From M3007 sp044226205 (GTDB lineage Bacteria > Bacteroidota > Bacteroidia > Chitinophagales > Saprospiraceae): 64,000 nucleotides of DNA. Location: assembly GCA_044226205.1 (NCBI GenBank), contig JBGAHL010000015.1, positions 54,197 to 118,196 of the forward strand. The letters run 5' to 3'. The translations under genes were made by a program, and so were the position numbers. Below are positions 44,290 through 51,590 of the stretch, piece after piece. The stretch's first letter is position 1; every line of letters starts with the position of its first letter. Below the pieces are notes generated by a model that searched no databases, had not been told where the DNA came from, and saw only the letters and a list, made by a program, of their open reading frames with translations.

Positions 44290-44306
44290 AGTCTATAAAA
44301 ATAGTA
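44290..44306 (+). promoter_or_regulatory. Candidate operator upstream of the sulfur-carrier operon
   Basis: AGTCTATAAAAATAGTA covers the position where the -33 box of the 44328 promoter should be. It matches 12 of 17 positions of a site on the other strand at 47471-47487, between the Rrf2 regulator and peroxiredoxin genes. Common pattern: AGTCTAYAAAWWTWGTR. A repressor here would block polymerase. The Rrf2 protein is the natural candidate, but this is inference. Confidence 0.45.
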
Positions 44307-44327
44307 GGATAATTAATTCACCCCCTT

Positions 44328-44335
44328 TACTTTTG
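44328..44335 (+). promoter_or_regulatory. Promoter (-7 element) of leader peptide and sulfur-carrier operon
   Basis: TACTTTTG matches TAnnTTTG. Transcription would start near 44339, about 18 bases before the leader-peptide ATG and about 215 bases before the first structural gene. Confidence 0.6.
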
Positions 44336-44356
44336 CGAAGTCAAAAAGAAAAGACA

Positions 44357-44449
44357 ATGCGCAAACACGCTTTTTTCATGTTCATGGTTTGTTGTTGGAT
44401 GCCGATGTGCATGCCGGCTTGCCTTACCAGGGGACTGAAAAGTGTTTGA
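44357..44449 (+). CDS. Met/Cys-rich leader peptide (30 residues), putative attenuator
   Basis: ATG 44357 to TGA 44447-44449 encodes MRKHAFFMFMVCCWMPMCMP, then ten more residues (ACLTRGLKSV). Six Met and four Cys in 30 codons, including a Cys-Cys pair at 12-13 and alternating Met/Cys at 15-19, is far above normal. It starts right after a promoter, has no homologous function as a protein that I know, and is followed 30 bases later by a strong terminator. This is the arrangement of amino-acid attenuators such as trp and his leaders, here tuned to Cys and Met (or charged tRNA-Cys and tRNA-Met). The translation start has no Shine-Dalgarno site, as is usual in this phylum. Confidence 0.65.
   Translation: MRKHAFFMFMVCCWMPMCMPACLTRGLKSV
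44425..44433 (+). promoter_or_regulatory. Possible antiterminator arm within leader ORF
   Basis: TACCAGGGG, directly after the last Cys codon, can pair with 44483-44491 (the 5' arm of the terminator) with one mismatch and two G-U pairs. A ribosome stalled on the early Cys codons would leave it free to form this alternative hairpin and prevent termination. Read by eye, not folded by computer. Confidence 0.35.
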
Positions 44450-44478
44450 CCATTCGGTTTAAAAGAATTTCCAGTTTC

Positions 44479-44513
44479 AGGCCCTTCGGTAGCATTACCG
44501 GGGGGCTTTTTTT
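44479..44513 (+). terminator. Terminator in the leader of the sulfur-carrier operon (attenuator)
   Basis: A stem of 11-13 bp (44479-44491 with 44496-44508) with two G-U pairs inside, loop GCAT, followed at once by seven T (44507-44513). It lies after the leader-peptide stop and 42 bases before the ATG of the first gene. It must therefore be read through for the operon to be expressed. Confidence 0.8.
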
Positions 44514-44555
44514 ATGCGCTCCATTCTGCAATAAAACCATTCAATTGCAACTGTC

Positions 44556-44984
44556 ATGTTGATTATCGAACCCAACACCCGCCATCAAATGCTGGAAGAT
44601 GCCCGTCAGACATTCCCCGACGAATGCTGCGGTTTTTTGTTTGGCGTGGAAGACGATGAAAAGCGGCTCATCACCGACCTGCTGATTGTCGACAACGCGC
44701 TCGCCACGGGCGATAAAAGGCGCCGATTTGAGATCTCGCCGAAAGATTACCTGCGGGCGGAGCAGTATGCGCTCGACAGGAAACTGAGCCTGCTGGGGGT
44801 GTATCATTCGCATCCCGGCTCGCCGGCTGTTCCCTCGGAAACGGACCGTCGGTCGGCGCAGCCCTATTTTTCCTATGTGATCATCTCGGTGTATGAGCGA
44901 GGCCGCACCAATGTGTTATCCTGGCGGCTCAATGATGCTTACCGTTTTGAAGAAGAACCTGTTCTCGAACCATCGTACGTATAA
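44556..44984 (+). CDS. JAMM/M67-family metallopeptidase (Mec/QbsD-like)
   Basis: A 142-residue protein with a complete JAMM zinc-protease site: Glu23 in PDECCGFLFG, and HSHPGSPAVPSETD, giving His84, His86, Ser94 and Asp97 (HxHx7Sx2D). Stand-alone bacterial JAMM proteins of this size work on ubiquitin-like sulfur carriers: Mec of Mycobacterium releases cysteine from the carrier CysO, and QbsD trims the carrier QbsE. The next gene encodes such a carrier, 16 bases away. Exact activity, release of an amino acid or removal of the carrier's C-terminal residues, is inferred. Confidence 0.88.
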   Translation: MLIIEPNTRHQMLEDARQTFPDECCGFLFGVEDDEKRLITDLLIVDNALATGDKRRRFEISPKDYLRAEQYALDRKLSLLGVYHSHPGSPAVPSETDRRSAQPYFSYVIISVYERGRTNVLSWRLNDAYRFEEEPVLEPSYV

Positions 44985-45000
44985 ACAAAAAAATACAGCC

Positions 45001-45282
45001 ATGCCAACTGTCATTATCCCCACGCCCCTGCGCAAATTCACCGAAAACGCCCCCCGACTCGATGTCGAAGCCGGCAATGTCGGAGAACTCGTACAAAGCC
45101 TTGCCGACCGTTTTCCGCAACTCAAAAAGCATTTGCTCGACGAGGCCGGGCAACTCAGGACATTTCTCAATATTTTCGTAGGCGATGAGGATATTCGGGA
45201 CCTGCATCAGGAGAAAACCGCACTGACCAAAGAAACCGTTGTCAGTATTGTACCGGCGATTGCCGGAGGTCAAGGCGCCTAA
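45001..45282 (+). CDS. MoaD/ThiS-family sulfur-carrier protein (CysO-like)
   Basis: A 93-residue ubiquitin-fold protein starting MPTVIIPTPLRKFTENAPRL. The C-terminus is VVSIVPAIAGGQGA: the Gly89-Gly90 tail needed for adenylation and thiocarboxylation is followed by Gln-Gly-Ala. Most ThiS/MoaD/CysO proteins end exactly at Gly-Gly, so processing is expected. The fold and size match CysO. ATG 45001 was used because an upstream in-frame codon lies within the peptidase gene. Flanked by the peptidase and the E1-like activating enzyme, it is the substrate of both. Confidence 0.87.
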   Translation: MPTVIIPTPLRKFTENAPRLDVEAGNVGELVQSLADRFPQLKKHLLDEAGQLRTFLNIFVGDEDIRDLHQEKTALTKETVVSIVPAIAGGQGA

Positions 45283-45315
45283 ATGCCCGGTTTTTTTAAG
45301 TAAAACAGTTAAAAA

Positions 45316-46470
45316 ATGCCTTTTTACAAAGATATCAAATTCAATGCTGCCGAACTGGCCCGCTACAACCGGCACATCATCATTCCCGATTTCGGCCTCG
45401 CTGCCCAGCAAAAACTGAAAGCCGCGAAGGTGTTGGTGGTGGGCTCGGGCGGCTTGGGCAGCCCCTTGTTGCTTTATCTCGCGGCGGCCGGGGTAGGCAC
45501 GATCGGTATCGTCGATTTCGATGTAGTTGACGACAGCAACCTCCAGCGCCAGGTATTGTTCGGCGTGAGCGATGTCGGCAAAAGAAAAGCCACGGTGGCC
45601 AAACGGCGGCTTAAAGCCCTGAATCCGCATATCGATATCCGGGTGCACCACACCCGCCTGAGCGCACAGAATGCGCTTGCGATTTTCAAGGATTACGACG
45701 TGGTGGCCGACGGTACCGACAATTTCCAGACGCGTTATCTGGTCAACGACGCCTGCGTCCTGCTCGATAAAACCAATGTGTACGCCTCTGTTTTTCAGTT
45801 CGAAGGGCAGGTCTCGGTCTTCAATTTCCGCGATGAGAACGGAGTGCTGGGACCCAATTACCGGGATTTGTACCCCACGCCGCCGCCGCCCGGGTTGGTG
45901 CCGAGCTGTGTCGAAGGCGGAGTATTGGGCGTCTTGCCGGGCATTATCGGCAGCATGCAGGCCAACGAGGTCATCAAGGTCGTGACGGGTACCGGCGAAC
46001 CGCTCAGCGGACGGCTTTTTATTTTCGATGCGCTCAGCTTCGAAACCCGAACTTTCAAGATCAAACGGCGCGACGACAATCCGCTGAACGGCAAAACCCC
46101 TACGATAACACAACTAATTGACTATGAATTGTTTTGCGGCCTGCCCAAGGCAGAGCGCGTCATCAAGGAAATAACCTTCGAGGAATTGCAGCACTGGAAA
46201 ACGCTCGGCGAACCATTTCAACTCATCGACGTACGCGAGCAGCAGGAGTACGACACTGCCAATCTGGGCGGCGAGTTGATTCCGCTCGCCAGCGTTGCGG
46301 AGCAGGCCGGCCGGATCGCCCGCGACAAAAAGGTGGTCGTTCATTGCCACGCAGGCGCGCGCAGCGCCAAAGCCATTCGCGAACTGGAGGAAAAATTTGG
46401 CTTTGATAACCTGTACAACCTCAAAGGCGGAATATTGGCAGCAGCAAGCCTTCAACACGACCATTCATAA
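45316..46470 (+). CDS. ThiF/MoeB-type E1 activating enzyme fused to rhodanese domain (MoeZ-like)
   Basis: A protein of 384 residues. The adenylation domain has the ATP site VVGSGGLGSPLLLYLAAAG, then DFDVVDDSNLQRQVLFG and DGTDNFQTRYLVND. Residue Cys198 is in PPPGLVPSCVEGGVLGVLPG. Rhodanese domain at about 285-380 with active-site loop VVHCHAGARSA, Cys344. It adenylates the Gly-Gly end of the carrier and passes persulfide sulfur to make a thiocarboxylate. The two CxxC zinc pairs of classical MoeB are missing (the sequence reads RRDDNPLNGK there), and Asp184 replaces a Cys in NYRDLYP. The gene follows the carrier by 33 bases. No cysteine synthase gene is present in the cluster. Confidence 0.9.
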   Translation: MPFYKDIKFNAAELARYNRHIIIPDFGLAAQQKLKAAKVLVVGSGGLGSPLLLYLAAAGVGTIGIVDFDVVDDSNLQRQVLFGVSDVGKRKATVAKRRLKALNPHIDIRVHHTRLSAQNALAIFKDYDVVADGTDNFQTRYLVNDACVLLDKTNVYASVFQFEGQVSVFNFRDENGVLGPNYRDLYPTPPPPGLVPSCVEGGVLGVLPGIIGSMQANEVIKVVTGTGEPLSGRLFIFDALSFETRTFKIKRRDDNPLNGKTPTITQLIDYELFCGLPKAERVIKEITFEELQHWKTLGEPFQLIDVREQQEYDTANLGGELIPLASVAEQAGRIARDKKVVVHCHAGARSAKAIRELEEKFGFDNLYNLKGGILAAASLQHDHS

Positions 46471-46554
46471 AGCACATGGACAAAACGTATGCAGGCCGTT
46501 TCATAAGTCCTTTTGCTCAAAATTCTGCAAAATTGAATTTTAAATCGCGGCCAA

Positions 46555-46588
46555 CTGACGGGGTGACTCCAAAGTCACCCCGTCAGTA
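46555..46588 (+). terminator. Hairpin after the sulfur-carrier operon
   Basis: An 8-bp perfect core stem (46561-46568 with 46573-46580), with complementary outer flanks. No strong T run follows at once. Possibly a terminator or processing site, about 90 bases past the E1 stop. Confidence 0.5.
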
Positions 46589-46704
46589 ACAACCTGAAAG
46601 TGATACAATATTTATTTAATAAAAAGCATATAATGCAACTTTATAAAATATAGTATCTTTTTCTTTCAGTGCTGCCCTGCTCATGAAGACATGAGGCCCA
46701 AAAT

Positions 46705-47346
46705 TTATGACTCGATATCGGGCTGCGGGGTATAGCGCAGGTAGGGTTTTACCACATTCACACCCTTGGGGAATTTCTGGATGGCGTCTTCCGTAGAAAC
46801 GGCAGGAACCACGATCACATCTTCGCCGTGCTTCCAGTCGGCGGGCGTCGCGACGCTGTAATTGGCCGTCAGTTGCAGTGAATCGAGCACGCGCAGCACT
46901 TCATGGAAATTGCGGCCCGTAGAAGCCGGGTAAGTGATGATCAGTTTGACTTTTCTGTCAGGGCCGATGATAAAAAGCGAGCGCACCGTGAAATTTTCGG
47001 AGGCATTCGGGTGAATCATGTCGTACAGCGTGGATACCACGCGGTCCGGGTCGGCAATGATCGGAAAATCGACCTGCACGTGCTGGGTTTCATTGATATC
47101 GTTGACCCAGCCCAGGTGTTTGTCGAGCGGGTCGACGCTCACCGCCAGCACCTTGGTGTTGCGGCGCCGAAATTCTTCCTGCAAGGCGGCGGTGCGGCCC
47201 AGTTCGGTCGTGCAAACCGGGGTGTAATCGGCGGGGTGAGAAAATAAAATACCCCATCCGTTGCCGAGATATTCATAAAAATCAATCTCGCCGGCGGTAG
47301 TTTGGGCCTTGAAGTTGGGAGCAATGTCGCCTAATCGCAAACTCAT
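46705..47346 (-). CDS. 1-Cys peroxiredoxin (Prx6-like)
   Basis: A 213-residue peroxiredoxin. The peroxidatic Cys is in HPADYTPVCTTELGR, with Thr three residues before it. It is the only Cys in the protein, so there is no resolving Cys. The C-terminal domain (VVPAVSTEDAIQKFPKGV) is the Prx6-type extension. It reduces hydrogen peroxide and organic peroxides, needing an external thiol. It is transcribed divergently from an Rrf2 regulator; the 153-base gap contains a promoter and operator-like site. Confidence 0.92.
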   Translation of the reverse strand: MSLRLGDIAPNFKAQTTAGEIDFYEYLGNGWGILFSHPADYTPVCTTELGRTAALQEEFRRRNTKVLAVSVDPLDKHLGWVNDINETQHVQVDFPIIADPDRVVSTLYDMIHPNASENFTVRSLFIIGPDRKVKLIITYPASTGRNFHEVLRVLDSLQLTANYSVATPADWKHGEDVIVVPAVSTEDAIQKFPKGVNVVKPYLRYTPQPDIES

Positions 47347-47445
47347 AACACATTAGGATTGGTGAGTGAATCGAGATGAATGCGACAGGAAATGAATGCA
47401 GAGCGTTCGTACGCGTCCAAAACCTGTTTACCTTTCCTGCCACCG

Positions 47446-47477
47446 TAAAGATAGATCGACAATAAAGGTTCACAAAA
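47446..47477 (-). promoter_or_regulatory. Putative peroxiredoxin promoter (-33 and -7)
   Basis: Minus strand TTTTG (47473-47477), 19-base spacer, TATCTTTA (47446-47453), one mismatch to TAnnTTTG. The -33 box lies inside the operator-like site. Confidence 0.45.
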
Positions 47478-47487
47478 TTTGTAGACT
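47471..47487 (-). promoter_or_regulatory. Candidate Rrf2 operator between rrf2 and peroxiredoxin genes
   Basis: On the minus strand AGTCTACAAATTTTGTG, with a perfect 11-base palindrome ACAAATTTTGT at 47472-47482. It overlaps the peroxiredoxin -33 box and ends 12 bases before the Rrf2 ATG. It matches 12 of 17 bases with 44290-44306. Confidence 0.45.
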
Positions 47488-47499
47488 GATAAAATTGCC

Positions 47500-47910
47500 A
47501 TGCTTTCCAAAAAAACGCAATATGCCATAAAGGCCCTGGGGTACCTGGCCGCCCGTCAGGCGACAGGCCCTGTACTCATCAGCGATATTGCCGGGCAGAA
47601 ACACATTCCCCTGAAATTTTTGGAAAATATCCTGCTCGAACTCAAAAAAGCAGACATTCTCGACAGCAAAATGGGCAGGGGAGGGGGCTATTTCCTGAAA
47701 ACAGCTCCTGAGCAAATTTCTCTGGCCCGGGTGATGCGTATCGTCGAAGGGCCGATCGCCCTGCTGCCTTGTGTAAGCCTCAATTTTTACCGCCGTTGCG
47801 AAGACTGCGATGAGGTCAATTGTCGCATCAATACCGTGTTTGCCGAGGTGCGCGACGCCACCCTGGCAGTGCTGGAGACCAAAACCCTGGCCGATATCCG
47901 CGACGAATAA
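47500..47910 (+). CDS. Rrf2-family transcriptional regulator with possible Fe-S or thiol cysteines
   Basis: The protein has 136 residues. An N-terminal winged helix (MLSKKTQYAIKALGYLAARQ) is followed by the recognition region DIAGQKHIPLKFLENILLEL and the wing GRGGGYFLKTAPEQISLARV. Four cysteines lie at 91, 100, 103 and 108 (PCVSLNFYRRCEDCDEVNC). IscR and NsrR bind an iron-sulfur cluster with three Cys, while CymR controls cysteine metabolism through CysK. Neighbours (peroxiredoxin on the other side, sulfur-carrier operon 1 kb away) suggest redox or sulfur control. Confidence 0.88.
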   Translation: MLSKKTQYAIKALGYLAARQATGPVLISDIAGQKHIPLKFLENILLELKKADILDSKMGRGGGYFLKTAPEQISLARVMRIVEGPIALLPCVSLNFYRRCEDCDEVNCRINTVFAEVRDATLAVLETKTLADIRDE

Positions 47911-47918
47911 GCCGCGTG

Positions 47919-49037
47919 TTACTGGCTCAGTTTCCAGTCGTACGGCTGCGTGCGGAGCTTTTCGAGTTGCTCTTTCAGTTTTTGATCGATCAGCGCTTTT
48001 TCGGCCGCGATACGCGCTTCTACCAGATACGCGCCGGTTTCTTTTTCAAACCTGAGTTTGTTGTTCACCGTGTTGGCGCGCAGCGTGACCTGCTCGCGGT
48101 TGTTCATTTCGAACACATGCTCGTGGTCGTGCAAAAGATAGTCGTAAGGACTGCGATACGAGATCAGTTTGACCATAATCGGCGCCGTTTCGATGGCGAC
48201 GAAGAGCAAGGTGATAAACAGGCTGGCGTACAAAATAGCCAGGCTGTTGGCGCTCAGGCGGCTCAGGGCTTCCATACGGGCGGCCAGGCCATCGTAGGAA
48301 GTGCGGTTGAGCGCGGCGATTTCAGTCTGGACTTTGGCTTCCAGTTCCCTGACGCTTTGTTCCTTTTGCTGAATGGCGGGCAGGGCTGTGGCGAGCAGGT
48401 TGCTCAATTCGGTTTGTGCGCGGTCGGCGTCGTCTTTTTTGGCGCGATAGATCGGGCCAAGGTTCTTGTGCCCCGAACCGCCAGTGCCGTCGGCTTCCTG
48501 CACCGCCATGCGCACCAGGGTGTCGCGGGCGGCGGTTTTGGCGGCAATGTCGGCTTTGAGTGTTTCGATCTGCGCCTTTTGCTCGTCGATCTGGGTCTGA
48601 AAGCGGGCAAGCACGCGGTCTTCCTGTTGCTTAAAGACCTCCTGCTCCATCTGCACCAGTTCGCCGCGGATTTCCTTGTCGAAAATCTTCATTTCCAGGG
48701 GTTTGGAAATGACCAGGGCCAGCAAAACCGCCAGCGCCAAACGTGGCAGGGCGACCAGCCAGTCGCGCCACCAACGGCCGTAACTCTTCATACTCATCAC
48801 GATGTAACGGTCGAGGTTGAAGATCATCAGGCCCCATACCAGCCCGAAAAACACGGCGGCGAGGTAGGAATCGAAAACGGTGTAAAGTGCGTAACCGGAA
48901 GAAATAAACGCCAAAACGCCCGTAAATAACACGGTGGCTCCGATGCCGGCGTACTTGTTGCGATCGGTGGGGCATTGGTCAAGAATGCTGCGATCCACCC
49001 CCGAGCAGAAGAGGAAAAAGTCTTGTACTGTTTTCAT
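47919..49037 (-). CDS. DUF4407 membrane protein with coiled coil
   Basis: A 372-residue protein of the DUF4407 family. Four hydrophobic segments: three within residues 30-130 (for example ATVLFTGVLAFISSGYALYT), then a long coiled coil at about 140-260 (repeated Glu/Gln/Lys heptads), then one segment near 270-290. A helical polar tail ends DWKLSQ. It is predicted to be an inner-membrane protein with a large coiled-coil loop. Function unknown. Start is ATG 49037 (MKTVQDFFLFCSGVD, family-typical); an upstream codon would add 13 basic residues. It converges on the Rrf2 gene with 8 bases between. Confidence 0.85.
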   Translation of the reverse strand: MKTVQDFFLFCSGVDRSILDQCPTDRNKYAGIGATVLFTGVLAFISSGYALYTVFDSYLAAVFFGLVWGLMIFNLDRYIVMSMKSYGRWWRDWLVALPRLALAVLLALVISKPLEMKIFDKEIRGELVQMEQEVFKQQEDRVLARFQTQIDEQKAQIETLKADIAAKTAARDTLVRMAVQEADGTGGSGHKNLGPIYRAKKDDADRAQTELSNLLATALPAIQQKEQSVRELEAKVQTEIAALNRTSYDGLAARMEALSRLSANSLAILYASLFITLLFVAIETAPIMVKLISYRSPYDYLLHDHEHVFEMNNREQVTLRANTVNNKLRFEKETGAYLVEARIAAEKALIDQKLKEQLEKLRTQPYDWKLSQ

Positions 49038-49159
49038 AGCAATTAGCTTCGAATGGCGCGCTTTTTTCAGCGACAACCTGTAACCACAAAAAAGCCCGGA
49101 ATATTGGCCCGGGTTAAAATTTTTCGATGGGCGAAGCCAAAGATAAGACTAATCCTTGT

Positions 49160-49771
49160 TTAACCAAGTACCTTCCATTCAAGAAGTTGTTGGCGCAGGG
49201 CATCGGCGCCCTGAAAATGGATCCCGCGGATACCCAGGGCTTCCGCGCCTTTCATGTTGGGCAGGCTGTCGTCGGTGAAGGCGGCGCGGCTGGGCGCCAC
49301 TTCGTAGCGCTCGAGCAAAATCCGGTAAATTTCAGGAAAGGGTTTGCGGGTTTTTTCCTCGCCGGAAACGACAATTCCTTCAAACCAGTGCAAAAAATCG
49401 TATTTCCCCAGCGCCACGGGGAATGTTTCGGCACTCCAGTTGGTCAAAGCCAGCAGCCTCAGCCGGCCTTCATCGCAGATCTGGCGCAGCAGTTCGACCG
49501 TTTCAGGAATCGGGCCGCCGAGCATGTCCTCCCAGCGGTCGTAATACGCCCTGATCTCGGGCTCCCAGTCGGGCCACTGCGTCACCAGCAATTCGGTCGC
49601 TTCGGCCAGCGAACGGCCGGCGTCCTGCTCCACGTTCCATTCGTGGGTGCAGATGTGCTCGAAAAAATACTGCCGGCGCTCCTGATCGGGGATTAATTCG
49701 CGGAAAACATATTCGGGATTCCAGTCGATCAGCACGCCGCCGAGGTCGAAGATGAGGGTGTCAATTGCCAT
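49160..49771 (-). CDS. HAD-superfamily hydrolase (IA variant 3 type)
   Basis: A 203-residue haloacid-dehalogenase-like phosphatase. Motif I is TLIFDLGGVLIDWNPEY with the nucleophilic Asp. Motif II is LLALTNWS (Thr/Asn). Motif III Lys lies in KTRKPFPEIYRILLERY, and motif IV is AAFTDDSLPNMKGAEALG with two Asp for magnesium. The second Asp of the classical DxD is replaced by Gly, as in the YihX-like group. The four-helix cap (about 18-85) follows motif I. Likely a sugar-phosphate or nucleotide phosphatase; the substrate is unknown. Confidence 0.88.
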   Translation of the reverse strand: MAIDTLIFDLGGVLIDWNPEYVFRELIPDQERRQYFFEHICTHEWNVEQDAGRSLAEATELLVTQWPDWEPEIRAYYDRWEDMLGGPIPETVELLRQICDEGRLRLLALTNWSAETFPVALGKYDFLHWFEGIVVSGEEKTRKPFPEIYRILLERYEVAPSRAAFTDDSLPNMKGAEALGIRGIHFQGADALRQQLLEWKVLG

Positions 49772-49816
49772 TTAAAATATTGATTATAAAGTATTTAATA
49801 AAAGCTTTACCCGGTC

Positions 49817-50308
49817 TTAAATCCAGCGCGGCACTTTCCTGCAATACTCCAGATATGGCTCGCCGTATTTGTTTCGCAAATGGGGTTCTTCCAGGTATTT
49901 TACCACAAGATGGAACACGGCGAAAAGTAGCAAGGCATAGCCCAAAAGCCGAAACGAACTGAACCAAAGGCTCTCGCCCATAACCAGCAGAAACACGCCG
50001 AGATACATAGGATTGCGGGTAAACCGATAAAACCGGCCTTCCACAAGTTGGTCGGGCTCTTTCCCGATCAGCCAGGACAAAGGGCGGGTAAACCAGATCG
50101 CGGGCGATCCGCCGCCTTTCAAAAGGAATTCGAAAACGCTGATGAACAGCAACAACAGTCCGGCTATGCCCGGAAGCAAGGCCAGCCAGCGAAGCAGGCC
50201 CGCATCGAAATCGGAGACTTGATGCCCTGCCAGCAGCCAGAACGGAATTCCCACAGCCACGCCGCCCGGGATGATGATGGTAAAAATGATGGAACGGATC
50301 GTTTTCAT
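49817..50308 (-). CDS. Isoprenylcysteine carboxyl methyltransferase/PEMT-like membrane methyltransferase
   Basis: A 163-residue integral membrane protein with four or five hydrophobic segments. The conserved SAM-binding C-terminal part reads YRFTRNPMYLGVFLLVMGES, then EEPHLRNKYGEPYLEYCRKV. This pattern is shared by ICMT and phospholipid methyltransferases. Bacterial members methylate small or lipid substrates that are mostly unidentified. It lies 45 bases upstream of the HAD gene on the same strand, possibly co-transcribed. Confidence 0.82.
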   Translation of the reverse strand: MKTIRSIIFTIIIPGGVAVGIPFWLLAGHQVSDFDAGLLRWLALLPGIAGLLLLFISVFEFLLKGGGSPAIWFTRPLSWLIGKEPDQLVEGRFYRFTRNPMYLGVFLLVMGESLWFSSFRLLGYALLLFAVFHLVVKYLEEPHLRNKYGEPYLEYCRKVPRWI

Positions 50309-50358
50309 GCTCCGAAGTAATTTGGTTTCGGAACAAAGATCAGGGTTCGCATCGACTC

Positions 50359-51465
50359 TTACACGTTGAAACGGAAGTGCATAATGTCGCCATCCTGCAC
50401 CACGTACTCCTTGCCTTCGACGGCCATTTTGCCGGCCTCTTTGACTTTGGCTTCCGAACCGAGCGTGGTAAAGTCTTGATATTTAATGACTTCTGCACGG
50501 ATGAAGCCTTTTTCAAAATCCGAGTGAATCACCCCGGCGGCTTCCGGCGCCTTGGCGCCGCGGCGCACCGTCCAGGCGCGCACTTCTTTTTCACCTGCCG
50601 TGAAATAGGTGATGAGGTTGAGCAAATGGTAGCAGGCGCGGATCAGTTTGTTTTTCCCCGGCTCGCTCAGGCCCATCATTTCGAGGAATTCGTCGCGCTC
50701 CTCGGCCGTTTCCATGTCGGCGATTTGCGCTTCGATGCCTGCGCAGATGGTGATGACCTCGGCGTTTTCTCCGGCCACGGCGGCGCGGAAGGCCTCGGTA
50801 TGGGCATTGCCGTTCTCCATCGACGATTCGTCCACGTTGCAAACGTAGAGCGTGGGCTTGGCCGTAAGGAGCGACAATTCTTTGGTAATCAGAATTTTAC
50901 CGTCTTCGTCGACGTCGGCGAGCAATTCGCGTGCAGGCTTTCCGCTTTCGAGGTGCGCTTTTACGCGGTTCAAGGTTTCGAGGGCTTTGAGGTCGTCCTT
51001 GCTGCCGGCTTTGGCGGCGCGCACGACTTTTTCGAGGCGTTTTTCAACCGTTTCAAGGTCTTTCAGGCCGAGTTCGAGGTCGATGATTTCCTTGTCGCGC
51101 ACGGGGTTGACGGAGCCGTCGACGTGCACCACATTGTCGTCGTCGAAGCAACGAACCACGTGTACGATGGCGTCGACTTCGCGGATATTGGCCAAAAACT
51201 GGTTGCCCAGCCCTTCGCCCTGGCTGGCGCCCTTGATCAGGCCGGCGATATCGACGATTTCGACGGTGGTCGGTACGATACGCTGCGGATTGACCAGTTC
51301 CGACAGTTTGTCGAGGCGCTGGTCAGGCACGGTGATGACCCCCACGTTGGGGTCTTTGGTGGCGAAAGGATAGTTGGCTGCCAGGGCCTTGCCACTGGTA
51401 AGCGCATTAAAAAGGGTGGATTTTCCTACGTTGGGAAGACCGACAATGCCGCACTGAAGAGCCAT
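50359..51465 (-). CDS. ychF: Redox-regulated ATPase YchF (Obg/OLA1 family)
   Basis: A 368-residue OBG-family P-loop protein with a G1 loop GIVGLPNVGKSTLFNAL, G3 DIAGLIKGASQGEGLGN, and a G4-like TLYVCNVDE instead of NKxD (the reason it prefers ATP). The coiled-coil region is at about 130-190, and the C-terminal TGS domain ends DIMHFRFNV. YchF binds ribosomes and modulates stress translation. ATG 51465 gives the family start MALQCGIVGLPN; the in-frame extension of 14 residues is not conserved in character. Confidence 0.96.
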   Translation of the reverse strand: MALQCGIVGLPNVGKSTLFNALTSGKALAANYPFATKDPNVGVITVPDQRLDKLSELVNPQRIVPTTVEIVDIAGLIKGASQGEGLGNQFLANIREVDAIVHVVRCFDDDNVVHVDGSVNPVRDKEIIDLELGLKDLETVEKRLEKVVRAAKAGSKDDLKALETLNRVKAHLESGKPARELLADVDEDGKILITKELSLLTAKPTLYVCNVDESSMENGNAHTEAFRAAVAGENAEVITICAGIEAQIADMETAEERDEFLEMMGLSEPGKNKLIRACYHLLNLITYFTAGEKEVRAWTVRRGAKAPEAAGVIHSDFEKGFIRAEVIKYQDFTTLGSEAKVKEAGKMAVEGKEYVVQDGDIMHFRFNV

Positions 51466-51504
51466 ATTTCGGGAAAAGAAAAATAGTAGTGGTAAAAACG
51501 GGCG

Positions 51505-51512
51505 CAAAGGTA
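51505..51512 (-). promoter_or_regulatory. Putative ychF promoter (-7 element)
   Basis: Minus strand TACCTTTG, 39 bases upstream of the ATG. No clear -33 box. Confidence 0.45.
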
Positions 51513-51590
51513 GGCCGAAAAGCCGGATAAATCAGACGGGTTTTAAAATTTCCGGGAATCCGTAGTTTCACCCCGCTTAATGCCTTTTTT

